Assembly: GCA_031273455.1 (NCBI GenBank)
Contig: JAISRZ010000148.1
Span: 1-64,000, forward strand
Direction of reading: 5' to 3'
DNA length: 64,000 nucleotides
From: Deltaproteobacteria bacterium
GTDB taxonomy: Bacteria; Desulfobacterota; Desulfarculia; Adiutricales; Adiutricaceae
Shown: positions 1-8,905 of the stretch, in pieces
How positions within the stretch are numbered: position 1 is the first letter of the stretch
How the letters are laid out: the number at the start of each line of letters is the position of its first letter
The notes under the pieces: model-generated
The model's input: only the letters and a program-made list of their open reading frames with translations
Database searches by the model: none
Told to the model about the DNA's origin: nothing
Position numbers and translations under genes: made by a program

Positions 1-11
1 AATATTTATAA

Positions 12-90
<79 letters not shown>

Positions 91-370
91 AATTATCGTG
101 CCAACTATCCAGGCATAATAATTATTTTTTACCAATTTAAAATAGGCCATTAAGTTCATTTTAAACTCTTTTTAACATTGAGCGAGAATAATAGATGGGA
201 CGATTACCTTGGGTATTCCAAAAAGATAAAGGATTAAAATTTAGGGGCTGTAACCATATGACCCAAAATAAAATTAAGGTTTAAAGGCTTAACAAAGACT
301 AAACTTTATTCAGTTAAACTGACTAAAGTCGTCTAAGGGCACACCCAAAAATAAACCCATTGAAGTCGCG

Positions 371-394
371 AGGTTTAGGTTTAGGTTTAGGTTT
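371..394. repeat. (AGGTTT)4 hexamer array
   Basis: Four head-to-tail copies of AGGTTT. The unit resembles eukaryotic telomere units, but four copies in a bacterial spacer is most simply a small tandem duplication. Confidence 0.85.
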
Positions 395-629
395 TTGACC
401 ACGGGCTATAGAGGATCGTTTAAGACAAGAACGAAAGCGACCTTATCAATGACCAAAAGAGGTAACCTGCGGTCTCTCTAGGCCAAAGAATATATCATAA
501 GATTTAGGCTTATAGCTCGTGAAATTAGCTCATTTAGACGCTAATATGTCGACAAGCCGAGAGAACTCTCCTCCCCTCGCAATTGGCAAGAAAAACCCAC
601 AGGGGGAATACGAGATAGGTGACCAAGGC

Positions 630-653
630 AAGGACTTGAGGCCAGTCCTTTTT
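630..653 (+). terminator. Possible intrinsic terminator
   Basis: A 7-bp stem AAGGACT/AGTCCTT with a 7-base loop runs into five Ts. No gene lies upstream on the plus strand in the window, so it would end a non-coding transcript or be a relic. Confidence 0.4.
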
Positions 654-1190
654 AGCTCTTGAAATCAAATAAGACCTAAAGGATCCACGAGGTTAACCTT
701 TAACCCAGACCCGACATTAGCCCGTTGATACTGACGGTATTAGGCTAGATCTATGGATCAAAAATAATAATATCAAGTTCAAAACCATATTATTAGATAC
801 GATAGAATATATAATATTCTGTTCTTCTATTACATAACCATATACTTAGATATAAAAAAACCATATTTACTTTAGATAAAAAACCTTTATCAAGACAAGC
901 ATTTTACATAATATAAATATTTACTTTTTTATAATACAGGACTTTTCTTGAATTGTCAAAAAGTATTTAGGCAACGGAAAGCGTCCTGGCCTCCCATCTG
1001 GGGTAACTGGGGTAACTAAATGGTCTGGCAAGTTCATAAGTTGGTTTAGACATAGTGGTGTGGAAAAGAAAAATATAGGCAAACGAGTTGGGATTGTTCA
1101 TGGTTAGAGTAGAAAAAACTGTAGAAAACGGAGGAGCTTTAAGCTAACTGTAAACGGTTTAATCATTTATTATCACTCTGATACGATGAG

Positions 1191-2183
1191 TTAATTATTT
1201 AATTTTAAAAATTTAGTTTTTAATTTGTGAATTTTTTTTAGAAACTTTTTAATAGTAAACCTATTAATACCTAATAAGTTTATTAAAATATATTTAGCAA
1301 TAGCTCTTATTGTAAAACTATTGTTAAAATATTTATTCATCAGGTCAGAATAAATTAAATAAGCATATTTATTTACTGTAAATATATTAGTTAAATATTT
1401 AATATGGTTATCGTTTTCGATTGATTGAGGTAACTTGATTGGGTTACAAACATCACCTGAACCATCAAAACCTGTATTTAAAGTCTTACTTTTATTACTA
1501 TACAGTACTAAACCATTATTAATATACACACATAAATCCCAAAATATTCTCCATGTTCGGTTTTCACCTTTAATATTAAAAATTAAATCAGAATAAATAT
1601 CTAGTTTTCCATCTAAATTAAATTTATATATGTCATCTTTAGTAAACTTATTTAGAAAAATTTCTCCTTCTCTATGGAAATATTTCCATGATCTCTGCCA
1701 TGTAGCCCAACCAGTACTTGTTACATGGTTTAGAAAAAAAGTTTCTGGAAGGAAAGAATTTGTAGTAAATGGAAAATAGCCAGAAATTTGCATTACTTGA
1801 TTATCATGCTCATAATAATCAAGCGCCGAATTCATAAATTCTAAAAATGTTTGTGTTGTAACCAAATCATCTTCTAAAACAATAACTTTACCATATTTTT
1901 CAATAGTTTCTGTAACCCCTAAAACAATAGAATCAGCTAAACCTAAATTTTTATCTTGTTTATAAATGGTAACAGATAAAAAACCGTCAATTCTATCAAT
2001 ATAGTCTCTAACACACTGGACTGATTCAATAGAATCATCGTCTTTAGGTCCATCAGAATATATAATTAAATCTGTAGAATCTGCATAAATATTATCTTTT
2101 AGCGATTCAATTGTTTTAGTTAACTGAAATAGCCTATTATAAGCAAAAACTACTACTGGGGCATATTTTTTAATAAATGTCAT
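1191..2183 (-). CDS. GNT-I/GT2-like glycosyltransferase
   Basis: A 330-residue cytoplasmic protein with a GT-A fold sugar-nucleotide binding start: PVVVFAYNR near residues 9-17, then a helix. An acidic metal-binding motif LEDDLV lies near residue 103, as in GNT-I-like and GT2 transferases that build surface polysaccharides. It has no signal peptide or membrane segment, and the C-terminus is basic and lysine-rich. It lies 30 bases downstream of another minus-strand glycosyltransferase, so the two are probably co-transcribed. The base composition is far more AT-rich than the housekeeping genes of this window, suggesting acquisition with a glycan locus. The acceptor and donor sugars cannot be told from sequence. 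No good ribosome binding site is seen, so the start is the first ATG. Confidence 0.8.
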   Translation of the reverse strand: MTFIKKYAPVVVFAYNRLFQLTKTIESLKDNIYADSTDLIIYSDGPKDDDSIESVQCVRDYIDRIDGFLSVTIYKQDKNLGLADSIVLGVTETIEKYGKVIVLEDDLVTTQTFLEFMNSALDYYEHDNQVMQISGYFPFTTNSFLPETFFLNHVTSTGWATWQRSWKYFHREGEIFLNKFTKDDIYKFNLDGKLDIYSDLIFNIKGENRTWRIFWDLCVYINNGLVLYSNKSKTLNTGFDGSGDVCNPIKLPQSIENDNHIKYLTNIFTVNKYAYLIYSDLMNKYFNNSFTIRAIAKYILINLLGINRFTIKKFLKKIHKLKTKFLKLNN

Positions 2184-2213
2184 AAATTATTAATCAAACT
2201 AACTTATAATAAA

Positions 2214-3353
2214 CTATTTAATATTATTTAACTTTGAAACTAAATACTTGATTTTAGTTGAATTAGGGCGTAAAAAAGAAGCGAAAATTAATTCTTTATT
2301 TAAATTATCCATAGATAACTTATCATATTTATCGATTATCATGTTATTCTTATCATTAGTAAATTCATTAGTTTCTATATAATTATTTATTTGTTGAATA
2401 AAATACATTAAATCATAATTAATATGAAGTCTAAACCTATCGTTGCATATATCAACTGCTTTATTTAATAAACAGATTTTTTGATGAATTTCTAAATTTG
2501 ATTCAATCAAATCATTATAAATATCTTTAACTAAATTGCAATATGGAGTATGGAATTTATTATCATGATCCAAATTATCATTAAATAACCTATTATAAAC
2601 CTCATCAATCCAAAAATTTTGCCCAATAATAATATTAAAATACTTTAACATAAAATTTTTTATTTTAAATGGTAAAGTTGTTTTAATACGTTGGTATCTA
2701 TCTTTTAAACGATAAAATAAAGGCTCAGTAACTTGCTTTAACTTGCCATCTAAAGCCATTAAAGCCAAAAATTGAAAGTCAAAAGCGGCATTGTTAGAGG
2801 GAAGTGATTTTTTATAATTTTTTAACGCATTATCAAATCTACTAATACCATGTAAAGGAGTGCAAAACTTCAGTTCAGATAATAAAGTTGGATATCTTTT
2901 AATAACATCATCATCATCAAATGTTTTTTTATCATAAAAAATATCTATTTTATTATCGTCTTCGTCAATAAATTGACAATAACTATATGCAATGACACAT
3001 TTTGAATCCATTTCAAGAGCTGAAATACACTTTTCAGCATACTCCGGCGCCCAATAAGAGTCAAAATGTAGTTCTGAGTAATATTTTGATGTACACAGTT
3101 CTAAACTTCTATTTAAACTATATTTTAACCCATAGTTTTTGTCATTAACATAATATTCAAATCTTTTATCATTTTTTACTGTGTTAAAAACTATTTCCTT
3201 GGTTGAATCCTGAGAACAATTATCAATAATAACCACTTTAAAATCAGAAAAAGTTTGATTTAAAAGCGACTTTAAACAACGTTCTAAATATGAGCCATTG
3301 TTTTTTCCACCATAGTAGACAGGCATGGCTATAGTTAATAAATTATTACTCAT
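2214..3353 (-). CDS. Glycosyltransferase family 2
   Basis: A 379-residue GT2 enzyme. The N-terminal nucleotide-sugar fold is typical: LTIAMPVYYGG at the start, then LKSLLNQTFSDFKVVIIDN, with the aspartate of the IDN strand binding the nucleotide. FDSYWAP near residue 98 sits where the DxD-like loop is expected. The C-terminal 150 residues are mostly helical, polar and unlike any domain I can name. AAGGAA lies just upstream of the ATG. It is the first gene of a two-gene minus-strand unit with the glycosyltransferase that follows. The composition is strongly AT-rich. It presumably extends a lipopolysaccharide, capsule or glycoprotein glycan; the sugar specificity is unknown. Confidence 0.85.
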   Translation of the reverse strand: MSNNLLTIAMPVYYGGKNNGSYLERCLKSLLNQTFSDFKVVIIDNCSQDSTKEIVFNTVKNDKRFEYYVNDKNYGLKYSLNRSLELCTSKYYSELHFDSYWAPEYAEKCISALEMDSKCVIAYSYCQFIDEDDNKIDIFYDKKTFDDDDVIKRYPTLLSELKFCTPLHGISRFDNALKNYKKSLPSNNAAFDFQFLALMALDGKLKQVTEPLFYRLKDRYQRIKTTLPFKIKNFMLKYFNIIIGQNFWIDEVYNRLFNDNLDHDNKFHTPYCNLVKDIYNDLIESNLEIHQKICLLNKAVDICNDRFRLHINYDLMYFIQQINNYIETNEFTNDKNNMIIDKYDKLSMDNLNKELIFASFLRPNSTKIKYLVSKLNNIK

Positions 3354-3648
3354 TCATTTCCTTTATGCAAAAAAATATATTAAACTCATAAAGTTTCTTC
3401 ATCAAAGAAAAAGAAAGCCAAGGTTGTAAACTAATGACCTAAAATAATCAGCTGGCCAAAAGCCCCATTTAAAATCACCTAGCGACAAAATCTAAAAAAT
3501 AGAATATAACACGTAATCTAACTGACCCAAAGCGGTTGATCATCTTCGAACATATTAGATCAAAAATTATTAAAGCATAAATACTACAGCATTAATTAGT
3601 CTTGAATCTGGCGATAAATTTAAATAAATTTCGGACCTTAATAAATAT

Positions 3649-4425
3649 TTAACTTACCGTCTTAAGTCTATTATTTTTTGGTCTACGCCCCGCTTTTTGT
3701 GGAGTTCGACCAGGGACGCCAGATTTAAAAGTTCTAAAGTCAAGAGCTTGTTGAGCATCAAAAGGCACTTGCTTCCAACCTTCTGGAGGAATCTTGACCT
3801 TCTGTCGCCTTAGATAATCAGCGTATTGTTCTGCGGTATATTCAAAGGTGGAACCAGCTTTAACCAAGGCGCTCTTGCCATTGCGCCCGGTCACCATGAC
3901 TGTGCCTTCATTAACCACGACTTTAGAGCTTCCTTCAAACGGTTTTACCTGAATAGAAAAATTGGTGCCCCGAACCGCCGCGATAATCAATGGGGTAATC
4001 ACTCTTAAAGGCTGACCTTTGGTCACAGAAATGTTTGTTTCACCTTCAACAAGCTCGAATTCTGGTATCAAAGGAGATTTATTTAATGCTGTAGGGTTAG
4101 GCCTAGATATTGACGAAAGCCAAGGAACGCTGGTTTCAGGCACATAACCATTGTACTTTACAACGCTATTATTTGTAAAAAGAACTTCGATATCGCCATT
4201 TCGTGAAGTCAGCGTGACTTCTTTTCCTCTGACCAATCTAATCGCTTGCCCAACCAATAGATCTTGGCCAACTTTGGCCTTAGACCAGCGTCCATTCTTT
4301 AAAATTTCCGCTTTACCAGATATTTTAATAATTTTAGGAGCTTCATCTTGGGCGACAGCTACCTGAGCAAGCAGAAGAAGACCAATAATCATTCCTAAAA
4401 ACATAATAATAATATTGGTTTTCAA
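3649..4425 (-). CDS. FecR-domain secreted protein
   Basis: The protein begins with a signal peptide (hydrophobic stretch IIIMFLGMIIGLLLLAQVA, cleavage likely after AVAQ). A FecR-type beta-sandwich follows: a KISGKAEILKNGRWSKAKVG strand, the GQAIRLVRGKEVTL region and a RVITPLIIAAVRGTNFSIQV core, the last typical of FecR domains. The upstream frame stays open to an ATG at 4449, but that ATG has no ribosome binding site. AGGAG followed six bases later by TTG at 4425 gives a cleaner signal peptide starting MKTN, so I choose 4425. FecR domains outside iron-sensing operons are common in deltaproteobacterial exported proteins of unknown role. The C-terminus is basic. It is followed on the far side by tRNA-Gln in the same orientation. 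Confidence 0.75.
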   Translation of the reverse strand: MKTNIIIMFLGMIIGLLLLAQVAVAQDEAPKIIKISGKAEILKNGRWSKAKVGQDLLVGQAIRLVRGKEVTLTSRNGDIEVLFTNNSVVKYNGYVPETSVPWLSSISRPNPTALNKSPLIPEFELVEGETNISVTKGQPLRVITPLIIAAVRGTNFSIQVKPFEGSSKVVVNEGTVMVTGRNGKSALVKAGSTFEYTAEQYADYLRRQKVKIPPEGWKQVPFDAQQALDFRTFKSGVPGRTPQKAGRRPKNNRLKTVS

Positions 4426-4543
4426 GAGTATCTCCTGCTTTTTGAGCATATAAAGTCAGTTGATTGTCGAAGGATAAAACCGTGTGAGATTTAAACAATC
4501 TGAGTGAGTGGTTTCAAAATATCATAAGCTGACTATTCATTTT

Positions 4544-4617
4544 TGGCTGGGGAACAGGGATTCGAACCCCGATAGGCAGATCCAGAGACTGCAGTCCTAC
4601 CCTTAGACGATTCCCCA
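4544..4617 (-). tRNA. tRNA-Gln(CTG)
   Basis: On the minus strand the gene starts TGGGGAA and ends TTCCCCA plus an encoded GCCA. The T-arm has GGTTCGAAT and the anticodon loop reads CTCTGGA, giving anticodon CTG (reads CAG). The 7-bp acceptor stem is perfect. There is one T-T mismatch at the loop end of the anticodon stem. Length is 74 bases including CCA. The TGGGG start and discriminator G are typical of glutamine tRNAs. Confidence 0.95.
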
Positions 4618-5245
4618 GCTTGTAAACAAAGCTTAGCGCACGTACGCTTTAAGTATTTTAACTTACTAGCCGTTAAAAGGTCAAGAGAAAAAAATCCGGC
4701 GATATTTTACTGGTTATTTTTTATAATTTTATCTTTACTTTTTAACTGTTTAATTAAATAACTTTTATAATAATATTTAATTACTTATATTTTAGGCTAC
4801 TTTGAACACTAGTGTCAGACAATATTTTCTTGGACAACCGCCAATCTTTTTGGGTTCCAACGCGACCATTAAGATAATTTAAGCATTAAAAACGTCTAAA
4901 ACTATCTTTTAATAAATAACAGTCATCTTTTATTATTATAATATTAAAAACTGACATATTATTTTTAATAAATAGACTATACTATATTATATTATAACAT
5001 ACTAAACATCAAAAAATACGCTTAATTTGCGATATCGTGTCTCTGACCGGTATTCCCTAACAAAAAAATATTTTTCTGGCCTCACGTAAAGACTGAGACA
5101 TAAAAGGTCAAATAAAAATTTTTTTGGCCATTTCAATTTTCAACAATAGAGCTAAAAAAGCTGTAAAATTCAACTTTAAATTATATAAATATTCTTTTAA
5201 CTTTTTCGAGTTAATTTATGGTCAAATAAATTTTTGATTTGGGGC
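4618..5245. other. AT-rich spacer, no gene seen
   Basis: Just over 600 bases between tRNA-Gln and the promoter of the candidate small RNA. It is very AT-rich with runs of TTTTAATAAAT type and holds no credible ORF. I see no IS end or strong hairpin. Confidence 0.6.
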
Positions 5246-5273
5246 TTGTTTTTTTTCAGATATGTGTTATAAT
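5246..5273 (+). promoter_or_regulatory. Sigma-70 promoter of candidate small RNA
   Basis: TTGTTT at 5246-5251 and a consensus TATAAT at 5268-5273 are separated by 16 bases. Transcription would start near 5280, about 450 bases before rpoD. Confidence 0.65.
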
Positions 5274-5279
5274 TTCTTT

Positions 5280-5488
5280 AGGTCACTGCGTGATTGATTA
5301 TCGCTTCTTGACCTTTTGATTGTAGCTCGTGGCCGGTTCTGGTTTGGAGAGCAGTAAACGCCCTATATCGGTAATGTACCGTAATATTTATTAAAACACA
5401 CTTAGGGTCACCTCCTTCAAACGCTTTTTACTGAACATCTAGCCTCAGCTATTCTTAGGATATTGAACCTATTTTGGAGGCGTTTTTT
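5280..5488 (+). ncRNA. Candidate structured small RNA upstream of rpoD
   Basis: About 209 bases run between a good promoter and an intrinsic terminator, with no ORF. Visible helices are GGTCA 5281-5285 with 5309-5313, CAGTAAA 5352-5358 with 5427-5433, CCCTA 5361-5365 with 5403-5407, and CGGTA 5369-5373 with 5377-5381. The terminator stem GCCTC 5442-5446 with 5477-5481 encloses TAGG/CCTA and is followed by GTTTTTT. AAACGCC (5356-5362) could instead pair with GGCGTTT (5479-5485), which would exclude the CAGTAAA and CCCTA helices. The length and nested shape resemble 6S RNA, but I cannot match its conserved bases. It could also be an rpoD leader. Confidence 0.4.
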
Positions 5489-5509
5489 AACACACATATA
5501 AAAGGAATC

Positions 5510-5607
5510 TACCAAAAGTAGTTATAACTACCTGATTTTGGTATATTTCAATATTGTCTGACGTTGTTGGTCTGTATCCAGACTCCGTGAAAGCGGTAAT
5601 TGTCAGA
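5510..5607 (+). promoter_or_regulatory. rpoD leader hairpins
   Basis: First comes a long hairpin: TACCAAAA 5510-5517 pairs with 5536-5543 around GTAGT/ACTAC. Next is a three-way junction: TCTGAC 5557-5562 pairs with 5602-5607, enclosing GTCTG/CAGAC and CCG/CGG stems, and a T-run follows. These lie between the candidate small RNA and rpoD and may belong to the rpoD 5' untranslated region. Confidence 0.4.
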
Positions 5608-5619
5608 AATTTTTTAAGA

Positions 5620-5666
5620 GGCACTTTGACCACTAATTTTTAATTAGGTAAAGTGTCATTTTTTTT
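5620..5666 (+). terminator. Intrinsic terminator or attenuator before rpoD
   Basis: GGCACTTT (5620-5627) pairs with AAAGTGTC (5650-5657). An inner CTAATT/AATTAG stem and eight Ts at 5659-5666 complete the element. It ends 61 bases before the rpoD ATG, so reading into rpoD would require readthrough or a promoter between them. Confidence 0.6.
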
Positions 5667-5727
5667 ATTGCTTCATATAACTCATAGTCTAATGTTTTTA
5701 ATTGACTGTAGTTATTTGGGAATAGAA

Positions 5728-7476
5728 ATGAAAAAATTACCACACATAAATAACGTGAAAGAACGGATAGCTGATTTCGCCGACCTGGTTGGCGGCATGC
5801 CTTCTGACGTTTTTGACAACTCTAGCTCTTACGATGGCAACCCCCTTGAAGAAGTCATGGCGTTTATTGATGACGCCGAAATCCACACCGTTGACGATAT
5901 TGAACTGCACAGCGGCAAGAAGTTCGAGGACTTTAAAAACGGTGACAGCGAACATGATATCAAGTTCGAGCAAGACACCGATCCCCGCACCGCTGACCCA
6001 GTTAAAATGTATCTTAAGGAAATGGGCCTTGTCAACCTACTAAGCCGGGAAGACGAAGTCGTCATCGCCAAGCAAATCGAGAACGGCGAAAAAGAGGTCA
6101 TTAGGTCGCTTATCCGGACCAGCGTTGGTCTTGACGGCATCATCTCTATCCGGAAAAAACTGGAGTCTGACGAGTTAAGGCTTAAAGAAGTGGTTAAAGA
6201 CGCTGAAGAGGATGAGGATCAGCCCGAGTCCACCAAGCGTCGCGATCAAGTCATCAACCTTATTAAAGAGATAGAGCGGCGTTTTCAAAGCCAGGCCAGA
6301 TACCAAAGAAGGGTCGACTCGGAAAAAGACACCGCCACTGAAGAACGGAAACAAGGTCTATCCTCGCGGCTGGAGCGTTACAAAGAGGAAATCGAGGAGT
6401 TATTCCACAAGCTTAGGCTTCACAAGCGCCAGTATGACGCCATGGTCAGCCGCTTAAGGGACTGGGATCAGCAGTTGTCTAAGGTTACCCGCGAGCTGAG
6501 CCATAATTGTGAGATGTTCCACGTCAAAAGCCCAGAGGATGTGGTCGCCATATACGAAAAGTTCGCCGATAACCCTAAGGGCCTGGTTCGGAAGTGTCGG
6601 ACCCTTAAGATTGATCCTGAGACAGTGGAAGAAAAGGTCAAGGAGACCGCCGCTTACGCTAAGAGCTTAAAAGAGCTGGAACACTCTTGTAAGATGAGCG
6701 CGGAAGATCTTCACTCCATACTCGTCAATATTGACAACAACGAACAGTTGGCTAATGAGGCTAAAAAACACCTTATTGAAGCTAACTTAAGGCTAGTGGT
6801 TTCCATCGCTAAGAAATACACTAACCGGGGCCTTCAGTTTCTGGATCTGATCCAAGAGGGCAACATCGGCCTTATGAGGGCGGTGGATAAGTTCGAGTAC
6901 CAGCGAGGCTATAAGTTCTCCACTTACGCCACCTGGTGGATTCGTCAGGCCATCACCAGGGCCATCGCTGACCAGGCCAGGACTATCCGAATTCCTGTCC
7001 ATATGATTGAGACCATTAACAAACTCATCCGGACCTCTCGCTACCTTCTTCAGGAACTAGGCCGGGAGCCAACGCCTGAGGAAATCGCCGAGAAGATGGA
7101 ACTCCCCTTGGATAAAGTCCGTCGGGTCCTTAAAATCGCCAAAGAGCCCATCTCATTGGAGACTCCCATTGGCGATGACGAAGACACCAACCTGGGCGAC
7201 TTCATCACGGACACTGACGGAGTTGGGCCAGACGCGGCGGTCATGAAGAACAGCTTAAAGGAACAGGTCAGAAAGGTCCTAGCCTCCCTGACTCCCCGGG
7301 AAGCTGAGGTTCTTCGTCTGCGCTTTGGCATTGGGAAGATAAGCGATGGGACTTTAGAGGAAGTGGGTCGTATTTTTGGGGTCACCCGAGAGAGGATCCG
7401 CCAGATCGAGGCCAAGGCTATCAGTAAGCTCCGCCATCCTAACCGGAGTAAAGAGCTACGTCCCTACCAGGAATAA
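5728..7476 (+). CDS. rpoD: RNA polymerase primary sigma factor RpoD
   Basis: The housekeeping sigma-70 factor, which directs core RNA polymerase to -10/-35 promoters. Region 1.2 begins at [12 protein letters not shown] long acidic, lysine-rich non-conserved region follows, then region 2 ([40 protein letters not shown] for -10 melting), region 3 ([13 protein letters not shown]) and region 4 ending [16 protein letters not shown] for -35 binding. The frame is open back to 5653, but the conserved start is the ATG at 5728, preceded by GGGA and giving 582 residues. Region 1.1 appears short or divergent. A strong terminator follows, so the gene is probably monocistronic. The leader is full of hairpins, one of them a terminator. 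Confidence 0.97.
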   Translation: MKKLPHINNVKERIADFADLVGGMPSDVFDNSSSYDGNPLEEVMAFIDDAEIHTVDDIELHSGKKFEDFKNGDSEHDIKFEQDTDPRTADPVKMYLKEMGLVNLLSREDEVVIAKQIENGEKEVIRSLIRTSVGLDGIISIRKKLESDELRLKEVVKDAEEDEDQPESTKRRDQVINLIKEIERRFQSQARYQRRVDSEKDTATEERKQGLSSRLERYKEEIEELFHKLRLHKRQYDAMVSRLRDWDQQLSKVTRELSHNCEMFHVKSPEDVVAIYEKFADNPKGLVRKCRTLKIDPETVEEKVKETAAYAKSLKELEHSCKMSAEDLHSILVNIDNNEQLANEAKKHLIEANLRLVVSIAKKYTNRGLQFLDLIQEGNIGLMRAVDKFEYQRGYKFSTYATWWIRQAITRAIADQARTIRIPVHMIETINKLIRTSRYLLQELGREPTPEEIAEKMELPLDKVRRVLKIAKEPISLETPIGDDEDTNLGDFITDTDGVGPDAAVMKNSLKEQVRKVLASLTPREAEVLRLRFGIGKISDGTLEEVGRIFGVTRERIRQIEAKAISKLRHPNRSKELRPYQE

Positions 7477-7505
7477 TGATCTCCAACCGACCACTCTAAC
7501 CACGG

Positions 7506-7548
7506 AAAGACCACGGTAGTTTGCTAGTCAAATCACCGTGGTCTTTTT
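7506..7548 (+). terminator. rpoD terminator
   Basis: AAAGACCACGGT pairs perfectly with ACCGTGGTCTTT around a 19-base loop and ends in TTTTT, 30 bases after the rpoD stop. Confidence 0.9.
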
Positions 7549-7651
7549 ACAAAAGCCACTCCCAACCAAGCGACAATTTTATAACTAACAAATAATTAAT
7601 AATTAATATCATACAAAATATATTAACAAACAATAAAGTTAGCGAACTATT

Positions 7652-8809
7652 ATGGCCCATAAATTAGTATACATTTACACAAGCGCGTCTATGCCATTAT
7701 TCTTTCAAAAAGGACAGAACTTATTTTTAAAAGACAAAGGTTTTGAAATTCATTTAATAGCGTCAGATGATATATATTTAAATCAAGTTAAAGAACGAGA
7801 TAAACTTTTTACTTACCCTTTAAATATTGAACGTCGCCCTTCTATATTTAAAGACATTTATTCACTGTTAAAAATAATTCTTCTTTTGCGGCGGATCAAG
7901 CCGGATATCGTTCACGCTGGCGCGCCCAAATCCTCCTTTTTAGGATTATTGGCCGCCTGGTTATGTCGAGTGAAAGGACGTTTTTTCGCTTGCCACGGAA
8001 CTATCGCTGGTCGGCATCAAGGATTATCAAGAGTTTTTTATCGATTTATCGAAAAATGCGCCGCTTTTTGGGCTAAGAGAGTTTGGTGCGTTTCCCCTTC
8101 GCTTTTAGAGTTCATGAATTCCGAAGGCATTGTTCCTAAAGACAAAGGGTTTAGTATTGGACAAGGCTCAGCTAATGGCTTTAAGCGTGAATGGCTAGAG
8201 GAAGAAGACGCTGAAATTCCTGAAGCAGTAAAAACATTACGAAAAGAAAAAGATAACTCTTATTTTCCTATTATACTATTTATTGGCCGAATATGTTCTG
8301 ATAAAGGTATTGAGATTATCACTGAAGCGTGGGTAAAGCTTAGGGAATTATATCCTAAACTTCGTTTTTTAATTATAGGGTCTCATGATTTGACCAACCC
8401 TGTTGATAATAATGTTCTTAATTTACTTCAAAATGATGACAGGGTAATTTTATCTGGATACTTAAGCCCTGGCGCATTGGGTTATTGCTATGAGACAGCC
8501 GATATATTGGTCGCGCCATCGCTAGGTTGTGAAGGTTTTTTAAACGTGGTTGGCGAAGCGAGCCTTTTTTCCTTGCCAGTTATCGCGTCAAATGTTGTCG
8601 GCCCCAGAGACGCGGTTGTGGATGGAGTGACTGGGACGTTAGTTCCTCCTTCAGACCCAAAATTATTATGTGACGCGATAATTAAGTATTTAGATAACCC
8701 TGAATTGGCTAAAAAACACGGGCAAGCTGGAAGAGAGCGTTATGAAAATTATTTCAAACCTGAAATAATTTGGGAGACTTTATATTCTGAATACAGTAAA
8801 TTATTGTAA
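7652..8809 (+). CDS. GT4 family glycosyltransferase
   Basis: A 385-residue GT-B glycosyltransferase of family 4. The N-terminal domain starts HKLVYIYTSASMP and includes KPDIVHAGAPKSSFLG. The C-terminal donor-binding domain has FIGRICSDKGIEIITEAW, then DILVAPSLGCEGFLNVVGEAS, which places the E-x7-E type donor motif, and SNVVGPRDAVVDGVTG. It resembles WbnK/WcaA-type transferases of O-antigen or capsule synthesis. It stands alone between rpoD and the CHASE2 gene. The first third is AT-rich and the rest closer to the core. No Shine-Dalgarno is obvious before the ATG. Confidence 0.88.
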   Translation: MAHKLVYIYTSASMPLFFQKGQNLFLKDKGFEIHLIASDDIYLNQVKERDKLFTYPLNIERRPSIFKDIYSLLKIILLLRRIKPDIVHAGAPKSSFLGLLAAWLCRVKGRFFACHGTIAGRHQGLSRVFYRFIEKCAAFWAKRVWCVSPSLLEFMNSEGIVPKDKGFSIGQGSANGFKREWLEEEDAEIPEAVKTLRKEKDNSYFPIILFIGRICSDKGIEIITEAWVKLRELYPKLRFLIIGSHDLTNPVDNNVLNLLQNDDRVILSGYLSPGALGYCYETADILVAPSLGCEGFLNVVGEASLFSLPVIASNVVGPRDAVVDGVTGTLVPPSDPKLLCDAIIKYLDNPELAKKHGQAGRERYENYFKPEIIWETLYSEYSKLL

Positions 8810-8905
8810 AATAATTTTATAATTACTTTCAATCTAATATATATTAAGAAAAAATAATTATTAAAATGTAAAATTTTTCATCTATTTAGGAGACTTAGTT
8901 CCTCT

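Noticed and set aside
5280-5488. A firm call of 6S RNA (ssrS)
   Set aside because: Size and nested fold fit, but I cannot match the conserved central bubble bases, so it is kept as an unnamed candidate RNA.
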